Shown one piece after another: positions 1 through 10,004 of a DNA stretch of 64,000 bases. Source of the DNA: Bacteroidales bacterium (GTDB lineage: Bacteria; Bacteroidota; Bacteroidia; Bacteroidales; VadinHA17); the NCBI GenBank assembly GCA_029210565.1, contig JARGFQ010000002.1, positions 62,001 to 126,000 of the forward strand, written 5' to 3'. Positions within the stretch are counted from its first letter, which is position 1, and every line of letters begins with the position of its first letter. The position numbers were made by a program, and so were the translations under genes. The notes below the pieces were generated by a model. The model ran no database searches. It had not been told where the DNA came from and saw nothing but the letters and a program-made list of their open reading frames with translations.

Positions 1-151
1 CCTGCAGAGGGGTGATTTTAATCTTTTGAACGGTTTTTGTATCTTACCCATACTGTTACGTTAATGAAAGTTAATGTTTACTTAAATCAAACATTGAAGC
101 ATTTATTTATAATAATTTCACGGCATTAAAATTTAAAAGAGATATCCGCAG

Positions 152-1666
152 ATGAAAAGGACTATTATCATTACCTCGATCGTTGTCGCAGTTGCAATTG
201 TTGCGATGATCGTGATCAGCAAACTGTCCAGCAAGGAAGACCCGGGCATCCTGTTTGCTGAGGTCCAACAGGGCGATTTTGAAATCGTTGTCACAACAAC
301 CGGGGAGTTGCAGGCTGAGTTTTCAACAGACATAAAGGGCCCGGAAGGGCTCGCCAGCAGAAACATGAGGTTCGGGGGCATCAAGATACAGGATCTTATT
401 CCTGAGGGAACCGAGGTGGAGGCAGGAGATTATGTCGCTACACTCGACCGGTCGAGTGTTGACAACACTCTGAAAGACGAGCTTGACAGGCAGGAGTCGC
501 TGGAGACGGAGTTGCTTAAGAAGCAGCTTGACACCACCATCACCCTGGGCAACCTTAGAGATGATCTTGTCAATCTGAAGTTCAACATGGAAGAGGCGGA
601 GATCACCCTGGAGCAGTCGAAGTATGAACCACCTACCACCATCAGGCAGGCGCAGATATCTCTTGACAAAGCCCAGAGAGCCTATGAGCAGTCGTGCAGC
701 AACTATGACCTGAAGGTGCGTCAGGCCAGGGCGGACATCAGGGATACCGAGATCCAGCTGGCCAAGCAACGCAGGAAGGTTCAAGAGATGGAAGATATAA
801 TCAAGAAATTTGTGATAAGTGCACCTTCTGACGGAATGGTCATATACAAAAGAGAATGGGGCGGCGCCAAGCGCAAGGTGGGTTCAGAGATAAGTCCCTG
901 GGATCCCGTGGTGGCTACCCTTCCGGACCTCTCCTCAATGATCTCAAAGACCTATGTCAATGAGATTGACGTCAGCAAGGTCAAGGTTGGCCAGGAGGTC
1001 AGGCTAACCGTTGATGCCTTCCCCGAGAAATCATACACTGGTGTTGTGACAAGCGTGGCCAACATCGGCGAGCAGTTGCCCAACACTGACGCCAAGGTGT
1101 TCGAGGTGATAATCAAGGTTGATGGATCCGATCCTATTCTGAGGCCTTCGATGACTACCGGCAACCAGATAATAACGCAGACATTCAGTGATGTCCTCTA
1201 TGTGCCGCTGGAGACTGTCTTCGCAAGCCTGGACAGCGTCCCGATGGTATATACAAAAGGAGGCACACGCCAGGTGGTTGTGCTTGGTGAATCGAATGAG
1301 AATGATGTGATTGTGGAGCAGGGAGTTGATGTCGGTGAGAAACTGTATCTCTCCATCCCGGAGGGAGTCGACAGGTTCAAGCTGATGGGTGAAGATCTTA
1401 TCGCAACGGTCAAGGAGCGCAAGAGGCTGAGGGAGGAAGAGGATAAGCTCCAGCAGCAGAACGGCAGGAAGAGAGAAGGCATGCCGGCTGATATGACCCC
1501 GGAACAGATGCGTGAGTACATGCAGAGCCTGACGCCTGAGCAGCGGGAGGCCATGCTTCAGATGAGAGGTGCCGGCGGCACCGGAGCAGGACAGGGAAGA
1601 GCGGGAGCCGCAGCCGCAGCATCGGATACCACCGTGCGGCAGCAGGTGGTCATCCGAAACCGTTAG
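152..1666 (+). CDS. HlyD/MacA-family efflux periplasmic adaptor subunit
   Basis: 504 residues. One N-terminal membrane anchor (about residues 4-24), then a barrel-sandwich half, a long alpha-helical hairpin rich in Gln/Glu/Lys (about 105-215), the second lipoyl half (APSDGMVIYK region) and beta-barrel domains. This is the layout of periplasmic adaptor proteins that link an inner-membrane pump to a TolC channel. The C-terminus carries an unusual Met/Gln-rich then Gly/Ala-rich tail (about 430-500) with no clear homology. It is followed at 42 bp by an ABC permease and then a TolC-like gene, so it is the first gene of a three-gene efflux operon. The family is clear; the substrate is unknown. Confidence 0.9.
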   Translation: MKRTIIITSIVVAVAIVAMIVISKLSSKEDPGILFAEVQQGDFEIVVTTTGELQAEFSTDIKGPEGLASRNMRFGGIKIQDLIPEGTEVEAGDYVATLDRSSVDNTLKDELDRQESLETELLKKQLDTTITLGNLRDDLVNLKFNMEEAEITLEQSKYEPPTTIRQAQISLDKAQRAYEQSCSNYDLKVRQARADIRDTEIQLAKQRRKVQEMEDIIKKFVISAPSDGMVIYKREWGGAKRKVGSEISPWDPVVATLPDLSSMISKTYVNEIDVSKVKVGQEVRLTVDAFPEKSYTGVVTSVANIGEQLPNTDAKVFEVIIKVDGSDPILRPSMTTGNQIITQTFSDVLYVPLETVFASLDSVPMVYTKGGTRQVVVLGESNENDVIVEQGVDVGEKLYLSIPEGVDRFKLMGEDLIATVKERKRLREEEDKLQQQNGRKREGMPADMTPEQMREYMQSLTPEQREAMLQMRGAGGTGAGQGRAGAAAAASDTTVRQQVVIRNR

Positions 1667-1707
1667 GTTAATCCCGGAACAAAACAGGCACAAAACGGAG
1701 GAGCAAA

Positions 1708-3069
1708 ATGTTCAAGAGATACGGCCACGATATACGCATTGCTGTTGAGTCTATCCTGTCCAACAAACTAAAGTCCATTCTGACTGCGCTGGGCATAATC
1801 TTTGGCGTGGCTGCGGTAATCAGCATGCTGGCGATAGGCAACGGGGCGCAGCAGGAGATACTCGAGCAGATAAAGATGGTCGGGGTCAATAACATCCTCA
1901 TCAGTCCCATCGTACAGGAAAAGAGCGAGGAGAGCAATGAGGGCGAGATGCAGCTCAACAAGTTTTCAAGAGGACTTACCCTCATTGATGTGGAAGCAAT
2001 ACGCAGTGCAATCCCTTCTGTCAGAAGAATCAGTCCCGAGATATCATTCAATTCCACAATAGTACTTAGCGGCATGAGATACTCAGCCAAGCTGGTGGGT
2101 GTTTCCAACGACTACTTTGAGCTGTACAACCTGCCTCTCGCCCAGGGGATGTTCTTCAACGATTACCAGGAAGAACACGGGATACAGGTTTGCATAATAG
2201 GAGCAAATATCAGGGCGAAGTTTTTCAGCCAGGTGGATCCGATAGGTCAGTACCTGAAGTTTGACAATGTATGGCTTAAGGTGATAGGGGTGCTTGAAAA
2301 GACCAACGTCTCACTGACAGGCTTTGAGGAGCAGGGCGTCAACGTATACAATGACAACGTCTACATCCCTATAAAGACGATGCTTATGCGTTATCAGAAC
2401 AGGGCACTGGTAAACACCAAGCTGGCCACCCAGGCCACTTCAGTACAGATATTCGGTGGCGGACACAGGGCCAGGGTGGTTGTCAGCGGCTCCGATGCCT
2501 CAGGTGCCGAGACCAACTACAACCAGCTTGACAAGATCGTTGTGCAGGTCTGGGAGACCGAACAGCTGACACCCACTACCGAGGTGCTGAGCAGGATGAT
2601 GCTGAGGAGACACTCAGGTGTCAAGGACTTTGAGATCACGGTGCCAGAACTGCTGCTCAAACAGCAGCAGAGAACAAAAGACATATTCAATATCGTTCTC
2701 GGTGCCATAGCCAGTATCTCGCTGATAGTGGGAGGCATAGGCATCATGAACATCATGTTTGCCTCGGTGATGGAGAGGATCAAGGAGATAGGCACGCGAA
2801 TGGCTATCGGTGCCAAGAAGATGGATATCGTTGTGCAGTTTCTCTCTGAGGCTGTACTGATAAGTGTCACCGGGGGCTTCATCGGTGTCTTCCTGGGCAT
2901 TATCCTGGCAGTGCTCATACAGGAGATAGCGGGTATTACCACCATCATATCACTCTTTTCGGTGGTGGTAGCCTTTGGCGTATCAGCGGCTGTCGGCGTG
3001 ATCTTCGGCTATTCACCGGCCAAGAGGGCCTCGGAGAGAGATCCCATCGAATCACTTCGTTATGAATAA
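1708..3069 (+). CDS. MacB-type ABC transporter permease (FtsX domain), no ATPase domain
   Basis: 453 residues. Starts with a conserved cytoplasmic helix and TM1 (about residues 18-42, SILTALGIIFGVAAVIS), a large periplasmic MacB_PCD domain, then three TM segments at the C-terminus in an FtsX permease domain (IVGGIGIMNIMFASVMER and following). MacB itself fuses an ATPase in front of this module; here the ATPase is absent and no ATPase gene lies in the operon. The ATPase must be encoded elsewhere, perhaps just left of the window. Nine bases separate it from the downstream outer-membrane channel gene. Family assignment is strong; the transported compound cannot be inferred. Confidence 0.9.
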   Translation: MFKRYGHDIRIAVESILSNKLKSILTALGIIFGVAAVISMLAIGNGAQQEILEQIKMVGVNNILISPIVQEKSEESNEGEMQLNKFSRGLTLIDVEAIRSAIPSVRRISPEISFNSTIVLSGMRYSAKLVGVSNDYFELYNLPLAQGMFFNDYQEEHGIQVCIIGANIRAKFFSQVDPIGQYLKFDNVWLKVIGVLEKTNVSLTGFEEQGVNVYNDNVYIPIKTMLMRYQNRALVNTKLATQATSVQIFGGGHRARVVVSGSDASGAETNYNQLDKIVVQVWETEQLTPTTEVLSRMMLRRHSGVKDFEITVPELLLKQQQRTKDIFNIVLGAIASISLIVGGIGIMNIMFASVMERIKEIGTRMAIGAKKMDIVVQFLSEAVLISVTGGFIGVFLGIILAVLIQEIAGITTIISLFSVVVAFGVSAAVGVIFGYSPAKRASERDPIESLRYE

Positions 3070-3078
3070 ATCAGAGCT

Positions 3079-4563
3079 ATGCAAAGAATAAGAATTTTAT
3101 CAATAGCGGTTATAATAGCTTCACTCTTCAGTACCAACCTGATGTCACAGGAGACCAGGCAACTCACGCTTGATGAGGTGATCAGGTTGGCCGAAGAGCA
3201 GTCGCCCTATGCCCTCATTGCCAAGCACCGTTTTCGTGCCAGCTACTGGCAGTACCGCACCTTTGTTGCCGAATACCGGCCAGCGCTCACGCTGACGGGG
3301 CAGTTGCCCGACTACAGTACGGCTTACAGCAGGGTATGGAACTCGGTGACTGAGCAGTATGACTATGCATCAACCAATATACTTCAGACATCGGGCTCGA
3401 TGGCCCTGGCTCAGAACATCGGGTTAACGGGAGGGTCGATATCACTGGTGTCGGATCTCACCTTCGAACGCGATTTCGAGCGCAATGCAAACAAATATAT
3501 CTCTGCCCCGCTGAACGTCAGGCTGACACAGCCGCTCTTCAGGTACAATGAGCTCAAATGGCAGAAGAAGATTGAGCCCCTCAAGTACGAAGAGGCACGC
3601 AAGACCTACCTCAGTGATGTTGAAAACGTTCATATGATGGCTGTGCAGTACTTCTTCAACCTGGCTCTGGCACAGATCAACAGGGAGATTGCCGAGACCA
3701 ACATGCAGAATGCCGACACTCTTTACCAGATTGCCCGGGGGAGATACAACCTGGGCACTATTGCGGAGGATGAGCTTCTGCAGATGGAGCTGTCATACCT
3801 GAATGCCGGCACGGCTATCAATGAGTCTGAGACCAACCTGCGTGACAGGGAGCTGAAGCTTCGGTCATTCCTCGGCTTTAACCAGTCGTTGCGTCTCGAG
3901 CTTATCATCCCCAGTCAGGTACCTGACCTGGAGGTCGAAGTCAGCGAGGTGCTGAGACTGGCCGAGGAGAACAATCCTGAATTGATAGCATTGGAACGGC
4001 AGCTGGTAGAAGCTCAGAGCTCAGTGGCACAGGCGAAGGCCGAGAAGGGCCTCAACGCCAACCTTACGGCATCATACGGTCTACGCGACCAGGATCCGCT
4101 GCTTGATATGGCCTATGACCAGCCCAACCAGCAGCAGACAATCAGGGTGGGATTTACGCTGCCCATACTCGACTGGGGACTGGGGCGAGGAAGATACAAG
4201 ATGGCCCAGTCGAGTGAGGAGCTGACCCGCATGCAGGTGGAACAGTCGCGGATCGACTTTGAACAGAACCTCCTGCTTGATGTCCAGCAGTTCAACCTGC
4301 AGAGAAACCAGGTATTCATTGCCGCCAAGTCTGATACTGTGGCGGCCAAGATGTTCGAGGTCACCAAACAGCGGTTCCTGATTGGGAAGATTGACGTCCT
4401 TGAGCTGAACAATGCCGACACCAAGAAAGACCAGAACAGACGCAATTATATCCAGGCACTGAACAACTACTGGACGTACTACTTCAATTTGCGGGCACTG
4501 ACACTGTATGACTTTGTCAACCGCAAGCCGCTGGAGACCGATTACGAGAGGCTTGTGGAATAG
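3079..4563 (+). CDS. TolC-family outer-membrane efflux protein
   Basis: 494 residues with an N-terminal signal peptide (cleavage near residue 22, LFSTNLMSQ) and two OEP repeats dominated by long heptad helices, as in TolC/OprM channels. It is the last gene of the adaptor-permease-channel operon and is followed at once by a strong intrinsic terminator. Probable role: outer-membrane conduit for the pump encoded by the two preceding genes. Confidence 0.9.
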   Translation: MQRIRILSIAVIIASLFSTNLMSQETRQLTLDEVIRLAEEQSPYALIAKHRFRASYWQYRTFVAEYRPALTLTGQLPDYSTAYSRVWNSVTEQYDYASTNILQTSGSMALAQNIGLTGGSISLVSDLTFERDFERNANKYISAPLNVRLTQPLFRYNELKWQKKIEPLKYEEARKTYLSDVENVHMMAVQYFFNLALAQINREIAETNMQNADTLYQIARGRYNLGTIAEDELLQMELSYLNAGTAINESETNLRDRELKLRSFLGFNQSLRLELIIPSQVPDLEVEVSEVLRLAEENNPELIALERQLVEAQSSVAQAKAEKGLNANLTASYGLRDQDPLLDMAYDQPNQQQTIRVGFTLPILDWGLGRGRYKMAQSSEELTRMQVEQSRIDFEQNLLLDVQQFNLQRNQVFIAAKSDTVAAKMFEVTKQRFLIGKIDVLELNNADTKKDQNRRNYIQALNNYWTYYFNLRALTLYDFVNRKPLETDYERLVE

Positions 4564-4581
4564 CTGAAACAGCATTCCCGC

Positions 4582-4608
4582 AAACTGCCGGCTACTGCCG
4601 GCAGTTTT
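4582..4608 (+). terminator. Intrinsic terminator of the efflux operon
   Basis: An 11-bp perfect stem (AAACTGCCGGC / GCCGGCAGTTT) with a 4-base loop, running into TTTT. It lies 18 bases after the TolC-like stop codon. Confidence 0.85.
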
Positions 4609-4642
4609 GCTTATTTAATGACGCTTTCAGAAAATAAAGTTA

Positions 4643-4650
4643 TATATTTG
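4643..4650 (+). promoter_or_regulatory. Bacteroidota -7 promoter box for secDF
   Basis: TATATTTG followed by C, a match to the Bacteroidota -7 consensus TAnnTTTG, 57 bases ahead of the secDF start. The matching -33 element is not clear. Confidence 0.55.
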
Positions 4651-4707
4651 CGCCTCGTAATAATTAAGCGATTCACACACAATCAACAATTTTAAAAGAG
4701 GATACAG

Positions 4708-7700
4708 ATGCAGAACAAAGGATTAATTTCGGCTCTGGCTGTCGCCCTGATCCTGGTTTGCATTTACCAGCTCTCCTTTACGATATCATCGTACAACGTC
4801 AAGAAGGAAGCCAGGGAATATGCGGCAGGCGATCTTAACAAGGAGCTTAGATACATTGACTCAATAGCCTCCTTGCCCAAGTCGGAGTGGGGTTTTCTGG
4901 GCAACACCTTCAAAGAGGTACAGTCGAAGGAGCTAAACCTTGGTCTTGACCTTAAGGGCGGGATGAACGTTGTACTTGAGATCTCGGTTGAGGATATTGT
5001 AAGGGCCCTTTCAGGCTACAGCAGTGACAAGGTATTTAACGATGCGATGGTGCAGGCCAGGCAGAGACAGGTGGCAGGTGCAAATGAGGATTTCATCACC
5101 CTGTTCATCAGGTCATTTGAAGAGATAGACCCCAACGCCAGGCTAGCCGGCATCTTTGGCACCGTTGAACTCAGAGACCGTATAAACTTCAATTCCACCA
5201 ACGATGATGTACGGAAGGTTCTGGAAGAAGAGGCTAATTTGGCGATTGACAATGCCTTCAACGTGCTCCGCAACAGGATTGACCGTTTCGGTGTTGTGCA
5301 GCCCAATATTTCGCATCTGCAGCCTCGCGGACGCATCCTTGTAGAGCTTCCGGGCGTGAAGGACCCACAGCGTGTGCGTGACCTGCTGCAGGGAACGGCC
5401 AACCTCGAGTTCTGGGAGACCTATGAAACCTCGGAGATTATCGGTTACCTCATGCAGGCCAATGAGTTCCTGAGTTCTATCCAGGTTGATGAGAATGTTG
5501 CATCAGCCGCTGATACTGTCGCCGGTGCTCAGCAGGACACCACTGCTGCTGAGGACAGGTCGTTGCTTGACATGGTCAGCAGTGATACCGCTGCCGCTGC
5601 GGAGGCCTCGACCCTTGAGGAGTTTACGCGCCAGAACCCGCTCTTCGGACTTTTACGGCCTAACGTTTCACAGGACGGACAACCGGTGCCCGGCAGCCTC
5701 GTCGGCTTTACCGCAGGCAAAGATACTGCAGCTGTAAATGCCTACCTGGCAATGAACCAGGTGAAAGCGATGTTCCCCAGGGAGCTGAGGTTCTACTGGA
5801 GCCAGAACCCCTACAAGTATGATGAGACCAATACCCTGTATGAGCTGCACGCCATCAAGATAACTACACGCGACGGACGTGCTCCCCTGTCAGGTGACGT
5901 TGTGACCTCCGCCCGCCCCTCAACCGGGGTGACCGGCACTGACATCAAGGTCGATTTCTCTATGAACGCCGAAGGGGCAAAAATATGGCAGCGGATGACC
6001 CGTGACAACATCGGGCGCTGCATAGCTGTAGTCCTCGACGGATACGTGAGATCATACCCCAGGGTCCAGAACGAGATAGCCGGCGGCAACACTGAGATAA
6101 CAGGCGACTTCAGCCTGGAGGAGGCAGAGGACCTTTCAAATATCCTTAAATCAGGAAAGATGCCGGCTCCGGCCCGTATCATCCAGGATACCGTTGTAGG
6201 TCCCTCACTGGGTAAGGCAGCAATAGACAGCGGACTGAAATCGTTCATTGTGGCATTCGTCATCGTGCTGCTCTATATGATATTCTTCTATAGCCGCTCG
6301 GCAGGAACGGTGGCGGACATGATGCTGCTTCTGAACATCTTTCTGATTTTCGGGGTGCTGGCTTCACTGAACGCCGTCCTGACACTGCCAGGTATCGCAG
6401 GTATCGTCCTTACCCTCGGTATGGCTGTCGACGCCAATGTACTTATCTTTGAAAGGATCAAGGAAGAGCTCAGAGCTGGAAAGGGTGTGAAGCAGGCCAT
6501 CGCCGACGGCTACAGCAATGCATATTCGGCCATCATTGACGGTAACCTGACAACCATAATTACAGGTGTCATCCTGTATGTCTTCGGTACCGGCCCTATC
6601 AAAGGTTTTGCCACAACACTGATCATTGGTATCGTCACTTCTCTCTTTACCTCCGTGCTTCTTTCGCGGATGGTATATGACGGGCTCCTTAAGAGAAACC
6701 GTAATATATTGTTTACCTCAAAGACCACAGCCAACTTCCTTAAGGATACGCATGTCAGGTTCGTTAACCTGCGCAAGGTCGGCTATGTAATATCCACTAT
6801 ACTTATTTTAGCCAGTGTCATCTCACTTTCAACACGCGGACTGAGCCGGGGTATAGACTTTGTTGGAGGCCGTACCTATGTTGTAAGCTTTGACCAGCCG
6901 GTGGCAACATCAGATGTAGCCCAGCTTCTTGCTCCGGGTCTGGAATCATCACCGGTGGTAGTGACCTACGGTTCTGACAACCAGGTTAAGATAAGCACCA
7001 AGTACAAGGTGGAAGACCCGGGCGCACAGGCGGAGGTCGACAACATTATATATGAAGGCCTCAAAGGGCTGGCAGGTAACCCGGATAAGGATACATTCCT
7101 CGAGAACAATCTCAAGAGCTCTGAGACAGTGGGTCCGACAATCGCACGTGATATAACGGTGAAAGCCATATGGGCAATATTATTTGCACTGGTAGGAATG
7201 TTCCTCTACATACTGCTCCGGTTCAGGAACTGGCAATATGGCCTTGGGGCTATCGCCGCACTGGTGCATGACGTGCTGATAGTACTCGGGATCTTCTCAC
7301 TGTTCTACGGCATAATGCCATTCTCCATGGATATCGACCAGGCATTCATTGCGGCAATACTTACTGTGGTTGGGTACTCCGTCAACGATACGGTTATCAT
7401 CTTTGACAGGATACGGGAATACCTTCCCATATTCCGGAAGAGGCCGCGCAAGGAGGTTATTGACCTGGCGCTGAACAGCACCCTGGTGCGTACAATCAAC
7501 ACCTCAATGACTACCATTATGGTCCTGCTCGCAATCTTCATCTTCGGTGGAGAGGTGATCAGAGGCTTTGTCTTCGCACTGCTGCTGGGTATTGCGGTTG
7601 GAACGTACTCATCGCTGTTCGTTGCCACCCCAATCTATTATGAAACGATGCGCCGCCGGAAGGGAGAGGAGAAAGAGGTCCAGCCCGCTGACGGACAGAA

Positions 7701-7719
7701 GAAAAAGATAGCCGGTTAA
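4708..7719 (+). CDS. secDF: Protein translocase subunit SecDF (fused)
   Basis: 1003 residues, SecD and SecF in one chain as is usual in Bacteroidota. TM1 is at about residues 6-26; the SecD D1 motif LGLDLKGGM is near 78; a large periplasmic P1 domain has an Ala/Asp/Thr-rich insertion near 255-300; TM bundles with the conserved glycine-rich motifs follow from about 510. The SecF half begins near residue 687, with RGIDFVGG and a C-terminal TM bundle. It uses the proton motive force to help SecYEG-exported proteins leave the channel on the periplasmic side. Monocistronic, with its own promoter and a GC-rich hairpin downstream. Confidence 0.97.
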   Translation: MQNKGLISALAVALILVCIYQLSFTISSYNVKKEAREYAAGDLNKELRYIDSIASLPKSEWGFLGNTFKEVQSKELNLGLDLKGGMNVVLEISVEDIVRALSGYSSDKVFNDAMVQARQRQVAGANEDFITLFIRSFEEIDPNARLAGIFGTVELRDRINFNSTNDDVRKVLEEEANLAIDNAFNVLRNRIDRFGVVQPNISHLQPRGRILVELPGVKDPQRVRDLLQGTANLEFWETYETSEIIGYLMQANEFLSSIQVDENVASAADTVAGAQQDTTAAEDRSLLDMVSSDTAAAAEASTLEEFTRQNPLFGLLRPNVSQDGQPVPGSLVGFTAGKDTAAVNAYLAMNQVKAMFPRELRFYWSQNPYKYDETNTLYELHAIKITTRDGRAPLSGDVVTSARPSTGVTGTDIKVDFSMNAEGAKIWQRMTRDNIGRCIAVVLDGYVRSYPRVQNEIAGGNTEITGDFSLEEAEDLSNILKSGKMPAPARIIQDTVVGPSLGKAAIDSGLKSFIVAFVIVLLYMIFFYSRSAGTVADMMLLLNIFLIFGVLASLNAVLTLPGIAGIVLTLGMAVDANVLIFERIKEELRAGKGVKQAIADGYSNAYSAIIDGNLTTIITGVILYVFGTGPIKGFATTLIIGIVTSLFTSVLLSRMVYDGLLKRNRNILFTSKTTANFLKDTHVRFVNLRKVGYVISTILILASVISLSTRGLSRGIDFVGGRTYVVSFDQPVATSDVAQLLAPGLESSPVVVTYGSDNQVKISTKYKVEDPGAQAEVDNIIYEGLKGLAGNPDKDTFLENNLKSSETVGPTIARDITVKAIWAILFALVGMFLYILLRFRNWQYGLGAIAALVHDVLIVLGIFSLFYGIMPFSMDIDQAFIAAILTVVGYSVNDTVIIFDRIREYLPIFRKRPRKEVIDLALNSTLVRTINTSMTTIMVLLAIFIFGGEVIRGFVFALLLGIAVGTYSSLFVATPIYYETMRRRKGEEKEVQPADGQKKKIAG

Positions 7720-7805
7720 CGACAGCTGAAACCGGGGTAAAATTTCCTGCCGGTTTATGGCTGATAACATCAGGAAGAAAAACCTGCCGGTTACGGCATC
7801 AGACA

Positions 7806-7832
7806 CGAGGCTGCCCCAAGAAGGCAGCCTCG
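7806..7832. terminator. Strong GC hairpin downstream of secDF
   Basis: A 10-bp perfect stem (CGAGGCTGCC / GGCAGCCTCG) with a 7-base loop. There is no T-run, so termination would be Rho-assisted, or the hairpin is part of a structured RNA in the 308-bp gap 7720-8027. The rest of that gap holds a further GC-rich hairpin (about 7890-7915) and no gene. Confidence 0.45.
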
Positions 7833-7997
7833 GTCACATCTGCCCGGCAGGAGCGATAACTGCAGGGTGAGAGTCCCGGGCGTCCGCCGACATTGGGGGG
7901 CGGTGTTCTTGTTAGCGGTGTAATTCCAACCTGATCTTGTACCCTCCGGCAGCAGCCCTGATTTTTACTTGCCTGTAGAAATTCAACTGTTTTTATG

Positions 7998-8005
7998 TAA
8001 GTTTG
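7998..8005 (+). promoter_or_regulatory. -7 box for the tatA-lolD operon
   Basis: TAAGTTTG then C matches TAnnTTTG. It lies 23 bases before the preferred ATG at 8028, implying a very short leader. Confidence 0.45.
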
Positions 8006-8027
8006 CCGTACAAACGTCAGGTTGCGG

Positions 8028-8516
8028 ATGGGAATGCTACTCTTCATAAGCGGACAGGAGATAATCATCATCATGATTGTGATCCTCGTGCTTTTCGGTG
8101 CCGACAAGCTGCCGGACATCGTGCGAACCATGGGCAGGGGTGTACGTGAGGTGCGGAATGCCACTGACGACATCAAGCGCGAGTTTGAGGAGAGCACTGA
8201 AGACATCAGGAAGGATTTCGGTGACATGGCAGACTCGGTTCAGAAAGACTTTACCGAGGTGAAGGAGAGCGTGCAGAAGGATATCGATGAGGTCAGCGAG
8301 AATGTCCGCCACGAGATTGACGATGTGGCAAAACCGATTGCTGATGACATCAACGAGACTGCACAGGATATCAGCAGGGAGATGAATGAGACAACCGGGG
8401 AGATAAACAGGGAGATAAGCAAGAGCAGCAAAAAGGAGAGGGCGGCGAGGGTTACTGCCGGGAACAGGAAAAAGAACAGTGCTTCCGCAAGTGAAGCGGA
8501 AAACAGTATAGCATGA
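8028..8516 (+). CDS. TatA/B-like twin-arginine translocase subunit with long coiled-coil tail
   Basis: 162 residues from ATG 8028 (a second ATG is at 8034; an upstream TTG is less likely). The N-terminal membrane helix is followed by the family motif LFGADKLP and an amphipathic helix, as in TatA/TatB/MttA. Instead of a short disordered tail it has about 110 residues of charged repeats ([24 protein letters not shown] and similar) predicted to form extended helix or coiled coil. No TatC gene is in the window. Its stop overlaps the next start in ATGA, so it is co-translated with the lolD-like gene. Confidence 0.75.
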   Translation: MGMLLFISGQEIIIIMIVILVLFGADKLPDIVRTMGRGVREVRNATDDIKREFEESTEDIRKDFGDMADSVQKDFTEVKESVQKDIDEVSENVRHEIDDVAKPIADDINETAQDISREMNETTGEINREISKSSKKERAARVTAGNRKKNSASASEAENSIA

Positions 8517-9166
8517 TAAAAGTATCCGGAATACTCAAATCCTACGGAGATCTGAAGGTGCTTAAGGGTATCGACCTGGAGGTCAGGGAGAAGGAGGTGG
8601 TGGCCATCGTCGGCGCCAGCGGCGCAGGCAAGACCACCCTGCTGCAGATCATCGGCACCCTTGACAGGCCCGACGCCGGGACCATACTTTACAACGGGCA
8701 GGATGTGGGGACACTCTCGCAGAGGAGCCTCTCAGCCTTCAGGAACCGCAACATAGGGTTTGTATTCCAGTTTCATCAGCTGCTTCCGGAGTTCACCGCC
8801 CTGGAGAATGTAAGCATCCCGGCGCTGATAGCCGGCAAGTCGCGTGCCGAGGCGGCAGACAGAGCGTCGGAGCTGCTCTCTTTCCTGGGGCTGGGCGACA
8901 GGCTTGACCATAAGCCATCGCAGCTCAGCGGCGGCGAGCAGCAGCGTGTGGCCGTGGCACGGGCTATTGTCAACTCCCCTTCACTTATTCTGGCCGACGA
9001 GCCGTCGGGCAACCTCGACACCGAGAACAAAAAGGAGCTTCACAACCTCTTCTTCAGGCTGCGCGATACCTTCGGACACACATTCATCATCGTGACGCAC
9101 GATCCTCAGCTGGCGTCGATGTCAGACAGAACCATCAGGATAAAGGACGGACAGATCACTCAATGA
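8513..9166 (+). CDS. LolD/MacB-type ABC transporter ATP-binding protein
   Basis: 217 residues. Walker [10 protein letters not shown] near 36-44, Q-loop QFHQLLPE, signature [10 protein letters not shown], Walker [13 protein letters not shown] and the H-loop THD are all intact. The short length and the sequence around the Q-loop fit the LolD/FtsE/MacB-N subgroup, which works with FtsX-type permeases, in lipoprotein release or efflux. No permease is adjacent; the ATPase-less permease at 1708-3069 could in principle be a partner but is 5 kb away in another operon. It overlaps both neighbours by 4 bp (ATGA), giving a tight three-gene operon. Confidence 0.88.
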   Translation: MIKVSGILKSYGDLKVLKGIDLEVREKEVVAIVGASGAGKTTLLQIIGTLDRPDAGTILYNGQDVGTLSQRSLSAFRNRNIGFVFQFHQLLPEFTALENVSIPALIAGKSRAEAADRASELLSFLGLGDRLDHKPSQLSGGEQQRVAVARAIVNSPSLILADEPSGNLDTENKKELHNLFFRLRDTFGHTFIIVTHDPQLASMSDRTIRIKDGQITQ

Positions 9167-9981
9167 TATCAAGTGACGGCGTCGCAAAACTGAAGAGAGG
9201 GGAGCTGAAGGAGTTCCTTGATCAGAGGGTTGACTGCTACAACAGGCCCGGTTTCATCGGGCTCGATCCGATAAGCATACCGCACCGCTTCACCGTTAAG
9301 GAGGATATTGAGATTGCCGGTTTCCTGGCTGCCACCATTGCCTGGGGCAACCGCGTGGCGATACTGCGCAGCGCCGGCCGCATGATGGATATCATGGGTA
9401 ATGCCCCCTATGATTTTGTGATTAACCACCGTGATGATGACCTGCGCGGTATCGGGGGGTGCATTCACCGTACTTTCAATGCGGAAGATTTCATCTATTT
9501 CATTGAGGCTTTGAAAAATGTATATCTTGAGAAGGGCGGGATGGAGGCGATCTTTGCCCGGCATCAGACTGACAGTTCCCTTCAGCCTGCCATTCATGAA
9601 TTCGGAAAGATATTTTTTGGGCTGCCACACAACCCCCGCACGCGGAGGCACGTCTCCGACCCTTTCAAGGGCTCCGCCGCCAAGAGGATAAACATGTTCC
9701 TGAGGTGGATGGTACGCAGGGATGACCGGGGTGTCGATTTCGGGATGTGGCATTCAGTTTCGCCGTCACTACTCTCGTGCCCGCTGGATGTTCATTCCGG
9801 CAACGTGGCCCGCAGGCTGGGGCTCCTTACCCGCAAACAGAATGATGCAAGGGCAGTTGCCGAGTTGGACGGAGTTTTAAGAAGTTTTGACTCCGAAGAT
9901 CCTGTCAAGTATGATTTTGCACTATTTGGATTAGGCGCTATAGAAAAGTTTAAATCGGGATTTAATATAGAGGGCCTGTGA
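9163..9981 (+). CDS. TIGR02757 (DUF2400) family protein
   Basis: 272 residues, soluble, no signal peptide. Recognised from conserved segments such as the N-terminal ...[42 protein letters not shown] and the C-terminal FALFGLGA. This family of unknown function is common in Bacteroidota and spirochaetes; the central helical part resembles HhH-type DNA glycosylase folds ([11 protein letters not shown]), which is inference only. Last gene of the tatA/B-lolD operon through a 4-bp overlap. Confidence 0.82.
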   Translation: MISSDGVAKLKRGELKEFLDQRVDCYNRPGFIGLDPISIPHRFTVKEDIEIAGFLAATIAWGNRVAILRSAGRMMDIMGNAPYDFVINHRDDDLRGIGGCIHRTFNAEDFIYFIEALKNVYLEKGGMEAIFARHQTDSSLQPAIHEFGKIFFGLPHNPRTRRHVSDPFKGSAAKRINMFLRWMVRRDDRGVDFGMWHSVSPSLLSCPLDVHSGNVARRLGLLTRKQNDARAVAELDGVLRSFDSEDPVKYDFALFGLGAIEKFKSGFNIEGL

Positions 9982-10004
9982 TCAAGCTTCGATCCGGCTG
10001 AATA

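Noticed and set aside
7799..8227. Long antisense frame over the tatA 5' region
   Set aside because: It opposes a clear TatA/B-like gene with promoter and has no recognisable domain.
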